Part shown: in pieces, positions 34,266 through 43,173 of the stretch
Layout of the letters: the number at the start of each line of letters is the position of its first letter
How positions within the stretch are numbered: the stretch's first letter is position 1
Assembly: GCF_001542625.1 (NCBI RefSeq)
Contig: NZ_CP016279.1
Span: 2,666,001-2,730,000, forward strand
Length of the DNA: 64,000 bases
Direction: 5' to 3'
From: Streptomyces griseochromogenes
Lineage (GTDB): Bacteria; Actinomycetota; Actinomycetes; Streptomycetales; Streptomycetaceae
Notes under the pieces: model-generated
Told to the model about the DNA's origin: nothing
Databases searched by the model: none
What the model saw: the letters and a program-made list of their open reading frames with translations, nothing else
Translations under genes and position numbers: made by a program

Positions 34266-35633
34266 GTGTTCTTCGTCGACACGATCGAGGTGTCGGGACT
34301 CGGCAACCGCTGCTATCTGGCAGGCGGCGAGCGGACGGCGGTGGCGGTCGACCCGCCGCGCGACATCGACCGGGTGATCACGGCGGCGGCGCGGCGCGGG
34401 GTGCGGATCTCGCACGTCGTGGAGACGCACATCCACAACGACTACGTCACCGGCGGCCTGGAGCTGGCCCGGGTCACCGGCGCCGCCTACCTCGTTCCCG
34501 CCGGGGCCCGCGTCTCCTTCGAGCGCACACCGGTCGGCGACGGCGACCGTACGGTGATCGACGCCGCCGCGGGGTTGACCCTGCGCGCGGTCGCGACGCC
34601 CGGGCACACGCCGCACCACATGTCCTATGTGCTGGAGGAAGGCGGCACGGCCGTCTCCGTGTTCACCGGCGGTTCCCTGCTGATCGGCACCGTCGGCCGC
34701 CCGGACCTCGTGGAGCCGCGACTGACCGAGCGCCTCGCTCGCGCCCAGCACGCCTCCGTGCACCGCCTGGCCACCGAGCTGCCCGACGAGACGGCGGTGC
34801 TGCCCACACACGGCTTCGGCAGCTTCTGCTCGTCCGCCCAGGCACAGGGGCAGTCCACCACGATCGGCAAGGAGAGGGCGTCCAACGAGGCCCTCACCCG
34901 GGACGTGGACACCTTCGTCGCCGACCTGCTGGCGGGCCTGGACGACATACCGGCGTACTACACGCACATGGGTCCGGCCAACGCCGCCGGGCCCGCGCCC
35001 ATCGATCTGACCCCGCCCGCCGTGGCGGACGCGGACGAGATAGCCGCCCGGCTGGCCGCGGGGGAGTGGGTGGTGGACCTGCGCAACCGGGTCGCGTTCG
35101 CCGCGGGGCACGTCCCGGGCTCGTTCAACTTCGAGGCGGTGGGCCAACTCGCCTCCTATCTGGCCTGGCTGATCCCGTGGGGCAAGCCGGTCACACTGCT
35201 CGCGGAGTCCGCCGAGCAGCTCGCCGACGCGCAGCGCGAGCTGGTCCGCGTCGGCATGGACCGCCCGGCCGCCGCGGCCACCGGGGAACCGGGCGGCTGG
35301 GTCCGCCCGCACGAAGCCCTGGCCTCCTTCCCCCGGGCCGCCTTCGCCGACCTCGCCGGCCGGTACCCGGCGCCGGACGTCGTCCTCCTCGATGTGCGGC
35401 GGACCTCGGAGCGCTCGGGCGGGTTCGTCGAGGGCTCGCTCCACATACCGGTGCACACCCTGCACCGCCGCCTCGGCGAGATACCCGCCGGCCGCGTGTG
35501 GGTGCACTGTGCGGGCGGCATGCGCGCCGCCATCGCCGCCTCCCTGCTGGACGCGGCCGGCCGTGATGTCGTCGCCGTGGACGACGTCTTCGGCGCGGCC
35601 GAGGAGGCCGGGCTCCCGGTCCGCACCGGTTGA
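34266..35633 (+). CDS. MBL-fold persulfide dioxygenase-like / rhodanese fusion (CstB architecture)
   Basis: A 455-residue protein: an N-terminal metallo-beta-lactamase domain with ETHIHNDYVTGG (His55, His57, Asp59) and PGHTPHH near 115, a middle rhodanese-like domain without Cys (VVDLRNRVAFAAGHVPGS), and a C-terminal rhodanese with Cys in VHCAGGMRAA. This is the CstB layout, in which persulfide is oxidised to sulfite and thiosulfate can form. At the place where persulfide dioxygenases have an iron-ligand Asp (TGD) this protein reads FTGGSLLIG, so its metal site may differ. The GTG follows GGAAGGAG, and two operators precede it. Confidence 0.88.
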   Translation: MFFVDTIEVSGLGNRCYLAGGERTAVAVDPPRDIDRVITAAARRGVRISHVVETHIHNDYVTGGLELARVTGAAYLVPAGARVSFERTPVGDGDRTVIDAAAGLTLRAVATPGHTPHHMSYVLEEGGTAVSVFTGGSLLIGTVGRPDLVEPRLTERLARAQHASVHRLATELPDETAVLPTHGFGSFCSSAQAQGQSTTIGKERASNEALTRDVDTFVADLLAGLDDIPAYYTHMGPANAAGPAPIDLTPPAVADADEIAARLAAGEWVVDLRNRVAFAAGHVPGSFNFEAVGQLASYLAWLIPWGKPVTLLAESAEQLADAQRELVRVGMDRPAAAATGEPGGWVRPHEALASFPRAAFADLAGRYPAPDVVLLDVRRTSERSGGFVEGSLHIPVHTLHRRLGEIPAGRVWVHCAGGMRAAIAASLLDAAGRDVVAVDDVFGAAEEAGLPVRTG

Positions 35634-35704
35634 GCGCGCCGGATGCCGGACACATCCGCGACGACACTCCGTACCGACGAGGGAAACAGGAGCGCAGAGC
35701 CACG

Positions 35705-36103
35705 ATGAGCGACTTCCGATCAGACCCGCGCGTCCCCGGCCGGGTGACCGTCCAGGAGGCTGCGACCCGCACCGGCCACGGGAACACCGTCGAACGCGGT
35801 GCGGGCGGTGCGGACTCCGTGCTGCTCGACGTCCGCGAGCCCGCCGAGTGGGAGGCGGGCCATGTGCCGGGAGCGGTGCATCTGCCGCTGTCCGCGCTGG
35901 CCGCCGGGGCCGGGCTGCCCGCGCCCGCGCAGGCGCGGCCGCTGGTCGTGATCTGCCGTTCGGGCAACCGCTCCCGGCAGGCGGCCGAGCTGCTCGTCGC
36001 GCGGGGCGCGGACGCCGTGGACGTGATCGGCGGCATGCGGGACTGGGCCGGCGCGGGACTGCCCGTGGTGGACGCGCGAGGCGGGAACGGGACCGTCGCG
36101 TGA
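35705..36103 (+). CDS. Single-domain rhodanese
   Basis: A 132-residue sulfurtransferase with LLDVREPAEWEAGHVPGAVHLPL and the active-site loop VICRSGNRSRQAAE, whose Cys would carry persulfide sulfur. It follows the fusion protein by 71 bases and overlaps the exporter start (GTGA), which fits one operon. It probably transfers sulfane sulfur between the dioxygenase and other acceptors. Confidence 0.9.
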   Translation: MSDFRSDPRVPGRVTVQEAATRTGHGNTVERGAGGADSVLLDVREPAEWEAGHVPGAVHLPLSALAAGAGLPAPAQARPLVVICRSGNRSRQAAELLVARGADAVDVIGGMRDWAGAGLPVVDARGGNGTVA

Positions 36104-36846
36104 GCGCTGTGCTGTTCGCGCTGGCCGCCGGGGCCGTCATCGGCCTGGCGCTCGGCGCGCTCGGCGGCGGCGGCAGTGTCCTCGCCGTCCCGGCCCTGAT
36201 CTACCTGCTCGGCTTCACCCCGGTCGCGGCCACCACCGCGAGCCTCGTGGTCGTCGGAGTCACCTCCGCCACCGCGCTGTCCGCGCACGCCCGGGACGGC
36301 CATGTCCGCTGGCGTACCGGGCTGTTGTTCGCCGCGGCCGGGACCGTCCCCGCGATGCTGGGCGGCGCGCTCGCCGGGCGCCTGCCCGCGGCCGTTCTGA
36401 CGGCGGCCTTCGCCGTGGTGGCAGCGGCGGCCGCGGTGCGGATGCTGCGGCCCCGGCCCGCGTCGGACACCGCGGTGCCGGTGCGACCGGGCCGGGCGGC
36501 GGCCGCGGGCGCGGGGCTCGGCGCGGTCACGGGTGTCCTCGGCGTGGGCGGCGGCTTCCTCGCCGTGCCCGCGCTGGTGAGCGTGCTCGGCATGCGGATG
36601 CGCGACGCGGTGGGCACCAGCCTGCTGGTGATCACCGTCAACTCGCTGGCCGCGCTGGCGATGCGGGCCGGTACGGCCGACGGTCTGGACTGGGCCGTCA
36701 TCGCGCCCTTCGCCGGAGCCGCGATCCTCGGCGCCTGGGACGGCAAGCGGCTGGCCGCCAAGGTGTCCGGATCCGCACTGCAGCGCACCTTCGGCCTGGT
36801 GCTCCTGGGCGTGGCCGCGTTCATGATGGTCGACGCGGTGCTGTGA
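36100..36846 (+). CDS. TauE/SafE-family sulfite exporter
   Basis: A 248-residue membrane protein with about eight hydrophobic segments and the family repeat GALGGGGSVLAVPALIYLLG in the first half and GVLGVGGGFLAVPALVSVLG in the second. Members export sulfite or organosulfonates, which fits removal of sulfite formed by the upstream enzyme. The GTG overlaps the rhodanese stop. It converges with the CstR-like gene 32 bases away. Confidence 0.88.
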   Translation: MSAVLFALAAGAVIGLALGALGGGGSVLAVPALIYLLGFTPVAATTASLVVVGVTSATALSAHARDGHVRWRTGLLFAAAGTVPAMLGGALAGRLPAAVLTAAFAVVAAAAAVRMLRPRPASDTAVPVRPGRAAAAGAGLGAVTGVLGVGGGFLAVPALVSVLGMRMRDAVGTSLLVITVNSLAALAMRAGTADGLDWAVIAPFAGAAILGAWDGKRLAAKVSGSALQRTFGLVLLGVAAFMMVDAVL

Positions 36847-36877
36847 TGCGCGGTCGCACAACGGCCCGCGCGGGCCC

Positions 36878-37833
<956 letters not shown>

Positions 37834-37843
37834 GCCGCGCGCA

Positions 37844-37880
37844 CCGAGGGCGCCCGCGTACACCGCGCGGGCGCCCTCGG
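37844..37880. terminator. 15-bp terminator hairpin
   Basis: Arms CCGAGGGCGCCCGCG and CGCGGGCGCCCTCGG flank a 7-base loop, 10 bases after the membrane rhodanese stop. It sits between convergent genes and can serve both. Confidence 0.8.
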
Positions 37881-37913
37881 CCGTCGTGACGGTGCTCCGC
37901 ACCCTCCTCCCGT

Positions 37914-37929
37914 ATACCCTGGGGGGTAT
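37914..37929. promoter_or_regulatory. CstR/CsoR-type palindrome 4 in a convergent spacer
   Basis: ATACCCTGGGGGGTAT has both half-sites, yet lies between two gene ends, just after the aminotransferase stop on its strand. No start codon faces it closely. Confidence 0.6.
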
Positions 37930-37934
37930 ATCCG

Positions 37935-39668
37935 TCAGCCGGTGCCGAGCGGGGTCCGTTCCAGGCAGACGGGAGGCAGCGGGAACCAGCGCATGCGCTC
38001 GAAGTCCTCGGACAGCCCGGTGGGGCCCTCGTCGAGGCGGCCGGAACGGGAGCGAAGCAGTTCGCGGGCGCGGTCGAGCTGGCCGGCCAGCGCGTCCTCG
38101 CTCAGCCGGCGGCGAGGGGCGGCCGGGGCGGTGATCCGTCCGTCGGCGGCGAAGCGCACATCGGTCAGCCGCAGCAGGCGGCCGGCGGCGCCGGCGTGGT
38201 GGTGCCACTGGCCCGTGTGCGGGTCGAAGCGGTAGTCGGGCAGGAGCCGGTGGCCGTGCGTGGCGATCAGATCGACGGCGTCGACCAGATAGTCGCGCAC
38301 GGCGTCGCTGATGAAGTAGTTGAAGTTCAGGCGGATCCAGCCGAGTTTGATGCCGTCGCAGCCGCGCGCGACCTCGTCGAGCAGGGCGTGCGAGGTGGCG
38401 GCGTCGATCGCCAGCAGACGGTGTCCGTACGGGCCCGCGCAGGAGCAGCCGCCGCGGGCCTGGATGCCGAACAGGTCGTTGAGCAGGGCGACGACGAAGT
38501 TGTGGTGCAGATGCGAGCCGTCACGGTGGCGGATGCGGAAGGAGACGATGGACAGCCGGCGGGCATGCCGGTTCCCGAGGATCTCCATGCGGGGGTTGGC
38601 GGCCCAGCGTGCCAGCGCATGGCGCAGATGGCGTTCCTCGGCGGCCTGGATCGTGGCCGTGCCCACGGCCTGCTTGAGCGTGAAGACCAGCCCGGCCCGG
38701 ACGGACTCGACGATCGCCGGTGTGCCGCCCTCCTCGCGGGAGACCGGGTCGTCGAGATAGCGATGGCCGAGCGGGTCGACGAAGGTGACCGTACCGCCGC
38801 CGGGCGTGGTGGGCACACGGTTGCGGATCAGGTCCCGGCGGATGACGAGGACACCCGGAGTCTGCGGGCCGCCGACGAACTTGTGCGGGGACAGGAAGAC
38901 CGCGTCTTTGTGGTCACCCGCGCCCGGCGCGCTCGCCGCGACCCGGATCGGGACGTAGGGGGCGGCGGCCGCGTAGTCCCAGAACGACAGGGCGCCATGG
39001 GCGTGCAGCAGCCGTGCCACCCGGTCGGTGTCGGTCAGGATCCCGGTGACGTTGGAGGCGGCCGAGAAGCTGCCGATGCGCAACGGGCGGTCGGCGTACC
39101 GGCGCAGGCCCGCCTCCAGCGCGCCGAGGTCGATGTGGCCGTCGGGGTCCTCGTCGATCACCACCACGTCGGCGACGGACTCGCGCCAGGGCAGTTCGTT
39201 GGAGTGGTGCTCGTACGGCCCCACGAACACCACGGGCCGTTCGGCCGGGGGCGGCGGGTCCGGGCGGCGCAGTTCCAGGATGCCGACCAGCTTGTTGACC
39301 GCGGCGGTGGCTCCCGAGCCGCAGAAGATCACGAGGTCGTCGTCGGTGCCGCCGACCGCGTCCCGGACGATCCGGCGGGCGTCCTCGCGCAGCACGGTCG
39401 TCTGCAGTCCGGTACGGGAGCTCTCCGTGTGGGTGTTGCCGTAGACCGGGAGCACCCGCTCGCGGATGAAGTCCTCGATGAAGTCGAGCGAGCGGCCGGA
39501 GGCGGTGTAGTCGGCGTAGACGATCCGCTTCGGGCCGTACGGGCCGTCCAGCACCTCGTCGTCGCCGACGAGCCCGCGGCGTATGCGCTCCAGCAGCGCC
39601 GACGAGGCCGGTAACGACGAGGCGCTCACGACCGCGGCCCGATGTCGCTCGTGGGCGGCCGTCGGCAT
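37935..39668 (-). CDS. Class V aminotransferase / cysteine desulfurase-like PLP enzyme
   Basis: A 577-residue fold-type I PLP enzyme. The PLP Lys is in FLSPHKFVGGPQT, the cofactor Asp in SFWDYAAAA, and Cys residues lie in RGGCSCAGPYGH near residue 410, where desulfurases have a mobile Cys. A C-terminal extension of roughly 110 residues goes beyond the usual SufS length of about 400. An operator of the CstR type lies 178 bases upstream of its start, linking it to the persulfide island, so it may make or remove cysteine-bound sulfur. True substrate unknown. Confidence 0.87.
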   Translation of the reverse strand: MPTAAHERHRAAVVSASSLPASSALLERIRRGLVGDDEVLDGPYGPKRIVYADYTASGRSLDFIEDFIRERVLPVYGNTHTESSRTGLQTTVLREDARRIVRDAVGGTDDDLVIFCGSGATAAVNKLVGILELRRPDPPPPAERPVVFVGPYEHHSNELPWRESVADVVVIDEDPDGHIDLGALEAGLRRYADRPLRIGSFSAASNVTGILTDTDRVARLLHAHGALSFWDYAAAAPYVPIRVAASAPGAGDHKDAVFLSPHKFVGGPQTPGVLVIRRDLIRNRVPTTPGGGTVTFVDPLGHRYLDDPVSREEGGTPAIVESVRAGLVFTLKQAVGTATIQAAEERHLRHALARWAANPRMEILGNRHARRLSIVSFRIRHRDGSHLHHNFVVALLNDLFGIQARGGCSCAGPYGHRLLAIDAATSHALLDEVARGCDGIKLGWIRLNFNYFISDAVRDYLVDAVDLIATHGHRLLPDYRFDPHTGQWHHHAGAAGRLLRLTDVRFAADGRITAPAAPRRRLSEDALAGQLDRARELLRSRSGRLDEGPTGLSEDFERMRWFPLPPVCLERTPLGTG

Positions 39669-40144
39669 ATGTCCACTTCTATGTCTGCTTCATGGCGCTG
39701 CGCTGAGCTGCCGGTCATGGCCGGGCCTTTCGCGTCGGCGCCGGCCGCTGCCGACGTCCGGTCGGCCGCGGACGGCGCGGCGGATCAAGAGGTCGACGGG
39801 GCGCGGCGAGGACCGTGACGCCCTCGTGCGAACCGTCGCGAGAACATACCCTACCGGGTATCCCGCCAGGGGGAACGGGGTGAATCAGCCGCCCGCCCGG
39901 ACGAGGCGCACGACGGGCGAAGAGCCGTGCCGAGCCGTCTGCGCACCCCTGGACACCCCTGCTGTCCGCAGGAGTTCGCCGTCGCCGGCGCGGCCGGCAC
40001 GCCGACCCCCACGGCTCGCGTGGCCTCTTCCCCCGAGCGGTTTCGGCCGCCGGCCACAGGAGTGCCACGGCAGTGCCACCGCGCCCGCGAAGGATGAAGT
40101 CATCGCCACCGAGGCGAACGGACTCGCAGAGGAGGGATGCGCTC
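39669..40144. other. Divergent spacer between aminotransferase and lasso cluster
   Basis: This 476-base region contains no convincing gene. It holds CstR-type operator 5 at 39846-39861 and, at its right end, the GGAGG site (40131-40135) for the lasso cyclase. No clear -10/-35 pair was recognised. Confidence 0.6.
39846..39861. promoter_or_regulatory. CstR/CsoR-type operator 5
   Basis: ATACCCTACCGGGTAT is 178 bases upstream of the aminotransferase start and 284 bases upstream of the lasso cyclase. The first is the more likely target. Confidence 0.65.
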
Positions 40145-42037
40145 GTGGACGGCTGGTTCTTCGTGGTCCTGCCCGACTGCGAGGGCGCACGGCACATCGC
40201 CGGGCGGCTCGCACCGCACACACGGCTGGTCCAAAGCCACCCATCGGGCCGCCCGCTGCTGCTGGCCGACGTGCCCTCGGCGCAGTTGGTGACGGCGCGG
40301 CGGGGGCCCGCGGCGGCGGCCGTGATCGGAATGTCGTCGGCGACCGAGCGGCTGCTGGGCGGAGCGCTGGGCGCCCACCCGACCACGGACGTGCTCGACC
40401 GGCTCGCCCACCGCCTGGCCGGCAGCTTCCATCTGGTCGCCGCGGACGGCGACCGGCTGCGGGTGCAGGGGTCGGCGAGCGGACTGCGGCGGGTGTTCCA
40501 CGCCGTGATCGACGGGGTGCGGGTGGTCTCGGACCGGGCGGACGTGCTGGCCCGGCTCGGCGGATTCCCGCTCGACGACACCTCGCTCGCGGTACGCCTG
40601 CTGCGGGTGCTGCCGCATCCCCTGGGGGAGCGGCCGATGTGGCGCGAGGTGAGCGCCGTACCGCCGGGATCCGCCCTCCTGCTGGACGCCCCGGGCGGGC
40701 GGACCCGTACGACCGTCTGGTGGCGCCGCCCCGAGCCCGAACTCGACCGGCGCTCCGGTGCCCTCGGACTGCGGGCCGCCCTCGAAGCGGCGGTGCAGGT
40801 CCGCACGTCGGCCGGTGGCACGGTGCACTGCGACCTGTCGGGCGGCCTGGACTCCACGCCACTGTGCTTCCTCGCGGCCGAGAGCGGCGCGGACGTCGTC
40901 GCCACGACGATGTACAACGACGACCCCGGCGGACGCGAGGACCTCCTCTGGGCCCGCCGGGCCCTGCCGGCCATGCCGGGACTGCGGCACGAGGTGGGCC
41001 GCCTCGACGACATGCCGCAGTTCTTCGAGGGCATGGAGGGGATCGGGCAGCGCCTGGACGAGCCCTCGCAGGCGTACCTGACGTCACCCCGCATCCGGTA
41101 CAGCGTCGAACGGGCGGCCGCGAACGGAGCCACGGTCTACGTCAACGGCCTGGGCGGCGACCATCTGCTGCACGGCCTGCCGGTGTGGGAGCACGCGCTG
41201 CTGCGCCGCCGTCCGCTGCTCGCCCTGCGCCGGGTGCGCACCACCATGGGGCTCGACGGCCGGCCGGTCCTGCCGGTCCTGCGGGAACTGCTCGACCGCG
41301 AGGGCTACGGCGCGTGGCTGCGGCGCTCGGTCGGCGCCGCCCGCCCGGTGCGCGAACAGAAGTCGGACCTGCGCATGGAGTGGGACCAGCCGGTCGCGCT
41401 GCCCCGCTGGCTGACCCCGGACGCCACCGGCGCGCTGCTGGCCCGGCTGCGCGAACTCGCCGCGGACGCCGAGCCGCTGGGACCGGACCGGGCCCGGCAC
41501 GCGGAGCTGGCCATGGTGCGCGACGGCAGCCGGATCGTACGGGGCACGCAGCAGTTCGCGGCGACCCTGGACATGCCCTTCGAAGCACCCTTCTTCGACG
41601 ACCGGGTCATCGAGGCGTGCTTCGCGGTACGTCATGAGGAACGCGACTCCCCGATGGAGTTCAAACCGCTCGTGAAGGCGGCCATGCGGGGCGCGCTGCC
41701 CGACGCATTCCTGCGGCGGGGTACGAAGATGGGCGGCAGCGTCCAGGCCGCCCGAGGACTTCGCGACCACTGGCCCACCGTCCTCGCCCTGTGCGAGCAC
41801 TCACCGCTCACCACCCGCGGTGTCATCGACTTCTCCGCCCTGGCCTCGGCCGAGTCGCCCGAGCACATGGGGACCCGCGACGCGTTCCTCGACGCGACCG
41901 TCAACTGCGCGGTGTTCGCCCGCAACCAGGAGGCGCCCGAGGACCGGGAGGGGACCCGGAGCCCACGGCGGCACGAGGCCGGCCCGGATCGCGACCACGA
42001 CAGCAAGGAGCACACCCATGACCCTGCGGCTGCATGA
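40145..42037 (+). CDS. Lasso peptide cyclase (asparagine synthetase-like, McjC type)
   Basis: A 630-residue asparagine-synthetase homologue. The C-terminal ATP-pyrophosphatase motif DLSGGLDSTP (near residue 237) is intact; the N-terminal glutaminase-like half lacks the catalytic Cys after the start, as in McjC proteins. The cyclase adenylates the ring Asp or Glu of the precursor core and closes the macrolactam with the freed N-terminus. The GTG is nine bases after GGAGG. Its 3' end overlaps the RRE gene by 20 bases. It is first in the cluster, whereas many actinobacterial clusters begin with the precursor. Confidence 0.92.
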   Translation: MDGWFFVVLPDCEGARHIAGRLAPHTRLVQSHPSGRPLLLADVPSAQLVTARRGPAAAAVIGMSSATERLLGGALGAHPTTDVLDRLAHRLAGSFHLVAADGDRLRVQGSASGLRRVFHAVIDGVRVVSDRADVLARLGGFPLDDTSLAVRLLRVLPHPLGERPMWREVSAVPPGSALLLDAPGGRTRTTVWWRRPEPELDRRSGALGLRAALEAAVQVRTSAGGTVHCDLSGGLDSTPLCFLAAESGADVVATTMYNDDPGGREDLLWARRALPAMPGLRHEVGRLDDMPQFFEGMEGIGQRLDEPSQAYLTSPRIRYSVERAAANGATVYVNGLGGDHLLHGLPVWEHALLRRRPLLALRRVRTTMGLDGRPVLPVLRELLDREGYGAWLRRSVGAARPVREQKSDLRMEWDQPVALPRWLTPDATGALLARLRELAADAEPLGPDRARHAELAMVRDGSRIVRGTQQFAATLDMPFEAPFFDDRVIEACFAVRHEERDSPMEFKPLVKAAMRGALPDAFLRRGTKMGGSVQAARGLRDHWPTVLALCEHSPLTTRGVIDFSALASAESPEHMGTRDAFLDATVNCAVFARNQEAPEDREGTRSPRRHEAGPDRDHDSKEHTHDPAAA

Positions 42038-42275
42038 CCACGTGTCCACGACCGAGACCGAGTACGGCGTGGTCGCCCTCGACCAACGCACCGGCCGCTA
42101 CTGGCAGCTCACGGCCTCCGCCGCCGTGGTGGTCACCGCCCTGGCACGCGGCGCCACCGCGGAGGAGGCGGCGAAGGCCCTCACCGACCGCTACGACGTC
42201 GACGCGGAGCGGGCGCGCGGGGACGTGGAGGCCCTGATCGGATCGCTGCGCTCGGCCGGGCTGGTGGCGCGATGA
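42018..42275 (+). CDS. Lasso RiPP recognition element protein (PqqD-like, B1)
   Basis: An 85-residue stand-alone PqqD-family protein with the winged-helix pattern GVVALDQRTGRYWQLTASAA and a C-terminal helix ending SLRSAGLVAR. In split lasso systems it binds the precursor leader and hands it to the peptidase. It overlaps the cyclase stop and the B2 start (ATGA), which indicates coupled translation. Confidence 0.93.
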   Translation: MTLRLHDHVSTTETEYGVVALDQRTGRYWQLTASAAVVVTALARGATAEEAAKALTDRYDVDAERARGDVEALIGSLRSAGLVAR

Positions 42276-42685
42276 GCATCCCGGTCCTGCCCGCCGAACC
42301 GGTCCGTGTGCCACTGGGGCGGCGCCTGGCCACGCACGCCGCGGTGGGCGCGGCGCGGGTGCTCGCCCGCCGCCCGCCCCGCCAGATCCGCGCGGTGCTG
42401 CTGCGGGTGCGGCGCGGCGCGCGCCCGGCGACCGTCACGGAGGCCTCCTGGGCACGGGACACCGTGCTCACGGTCAGCCCGCGGTGCTGCGGCTCCCGCG
42501 CGTGCCTGGTGCGCTCGATCGCCACCTGTCTGCTGTGCCGGACCCGTTCGGCGTGGCCGGTCTGGTGCGTCGGGGTGCTCAAGGCCCCGCCGTTCGCGGC
42601 GCACGCCTGGGTGGAGGCCGAGGGCGAGCTGGTCGACGAGGCCACGGACGGCTCCTGCTACACGCGCCTGATCACCGTCGAGTGA
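42272..42685 (+). CDS. Lasso leader peptidase (transglutaminase-like, B2)
   Basis: A 137-residue protein of the B2 family. The catalytic triad is visible: Cys in SRACLVRSIA near residue 77, His in FAAHAWVEAEG and Asp in ELVDEATD. It removes the leader after the penultimate Thr so that the cyclase can act. It overlaps B1. The precursor genes follow 68 bases later. Confidence 0.93.
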   Translation: MSIPVLPAEPVRVPLGRRLATHAAVGAARVLARRPPRQIRAVLLRVRRGARPATVTEASWARDTVLTVSPRCCGSRACLVRSIATCLLCRTRSAWPVWCVGVLKAPPFAAHAWVEAEGELVDEATDGSCYTRLITVE

Positions 42686-42699
42686 CAGGCCCCGGACTT

Positions 42700-42717
42700 C
42701 CGCCGGAATCCCGGCGG
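42700..42717 (+). promoter_or_regulatory. Small hairpin before the first precursor
   Basis: CCGCCGG-AATC-CCGGCGG lies between B2 and the precursor genes, 36 bases before the first ATG. It may affect transcript stability. Confidence 0.4.
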
Positions 42718-42753
42718 TGTACGACGACGAACCGCGGAAGGGAGGTGAACGGC

Positions 42754-42876
42754 ATGGACAAGGAGACCTACGAGGTTCCCGCCGTGGTGGAACTCGGCTC
42801 CTTCGGCGAGGAGACCGGTGTCTTCGGCATCCGCAACGGTGACGAGATCACCTGGTTCTTCGACACCTGGCAGTGA
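42754..42876 (+). CDS. Lasso peptide precursor A1
   Basis: A 40-residue peptide with a strong GGGAGGTG site. The 22-residue leader has the lasso motif YEVPAVVELGSF (the YxxPxLxxxGxF pattern, with Val at the Leu position) and Thr21 at the penultimate position. The predicted 18-residue core is VFGIRNGDEITWFFDTWQ: Val1 would form an 8-residue ring with Asp8. Glu9 would allow a 9-residue ring, but the second precursor favours position 8. The tail is rich in Trp and Phe that could act as steric plugs. There is no Cys, so it would be a class II lasso. Confidence 0.88.
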   Translation: MDKETYEVPAVVELGSFGEETGVFGIRNGDEITWFFDTWQ

Positions 42877-42928
42877 GCCCGAGGCACCGACCACCGCTTT
42901 CACAACACCGTATGAGGAGGTGACACAG

Positions 42929-43051
42929 ATGCAGAAGGACGTTTACGAGGTGCCGGCGCTGGTCGAGCTCGGCACGTTCGAGGAGGAGACCGGATTCTTC
43001 CGGAACGGGGCCAACGAGGCCTTCTTCTTCTTCCAGAACCAGAACGACTGA
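42929..43051 (+). CDS. Lasso peptide precursor A2
   Basis: A 40-residue paralogue of A1 with an AGGAGGTG site, 52 bases after the A1 stop. The leader (YEVPALVELGTF, Thr21) is the same length as that of A1. The predicted core FFRNGANEAFFFFQNQND has Phe1 and Glu8, giving an 8-residue ring, followed by four consecutive Phe and a polar end. Only RNG and the aromatic tail are shared with the A1 core, so one enzyme set would make two clearly different products. Too short for ordinary gene callers. Confidence 0.88.
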   Translation: MQKDVYEVPALVELGTFEEETGFFRNGANEAFFFFQNQND

Positions 43052-43078
43052 CCCTCGTCGGTCGGCTGGTGAGACGGT

Positions 43079-43125
43079 CCGCCGGGTGCGGTGGGACACG
43101 CCCGTGTCCTCACCGCACCCGGCGG
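43079..43125 (+). terminator. Strong hairpin after the precursor pair
   Basis: A 15-bp stem plus a 7-bp stem separated by a single bulged base closes a two-base turn, 27 bases after the A2 stop. There is no T-run. It likely stabilises the precursor mRNA 3' end and limits read-through into the exporter genes. Confidence 0.75.
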
Positions 43126-43173
43126 GCCTCGCGAGAACGGACGGGACGAGCGATGGACGGGGGAAGGGGGCGC

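Noticed and set aside
38196..39614. A 472-codon plus-strand frame over the class V aminotransferase
   Set aside because: The minus strand carries the PLP Lys and desulfurase-like Cys loop; the plus frame has no ribosome site or motif.
39583..41637. A 684-codon plus-strand frame overlapping the lasso cyclase
   Set aside because: It is a shifted frame of the cyclase, rich in Arg, Gly and Pro, and the ATP motif lies in the other frame.
42818..42876. Core of precursor A1 starting at the Gly before Val
   Set aside because: It would put Thr at the last leader position rather than the penultimate one and shift the ring acid to position 9; both precursors agree better with cores starting at Val and Phe.
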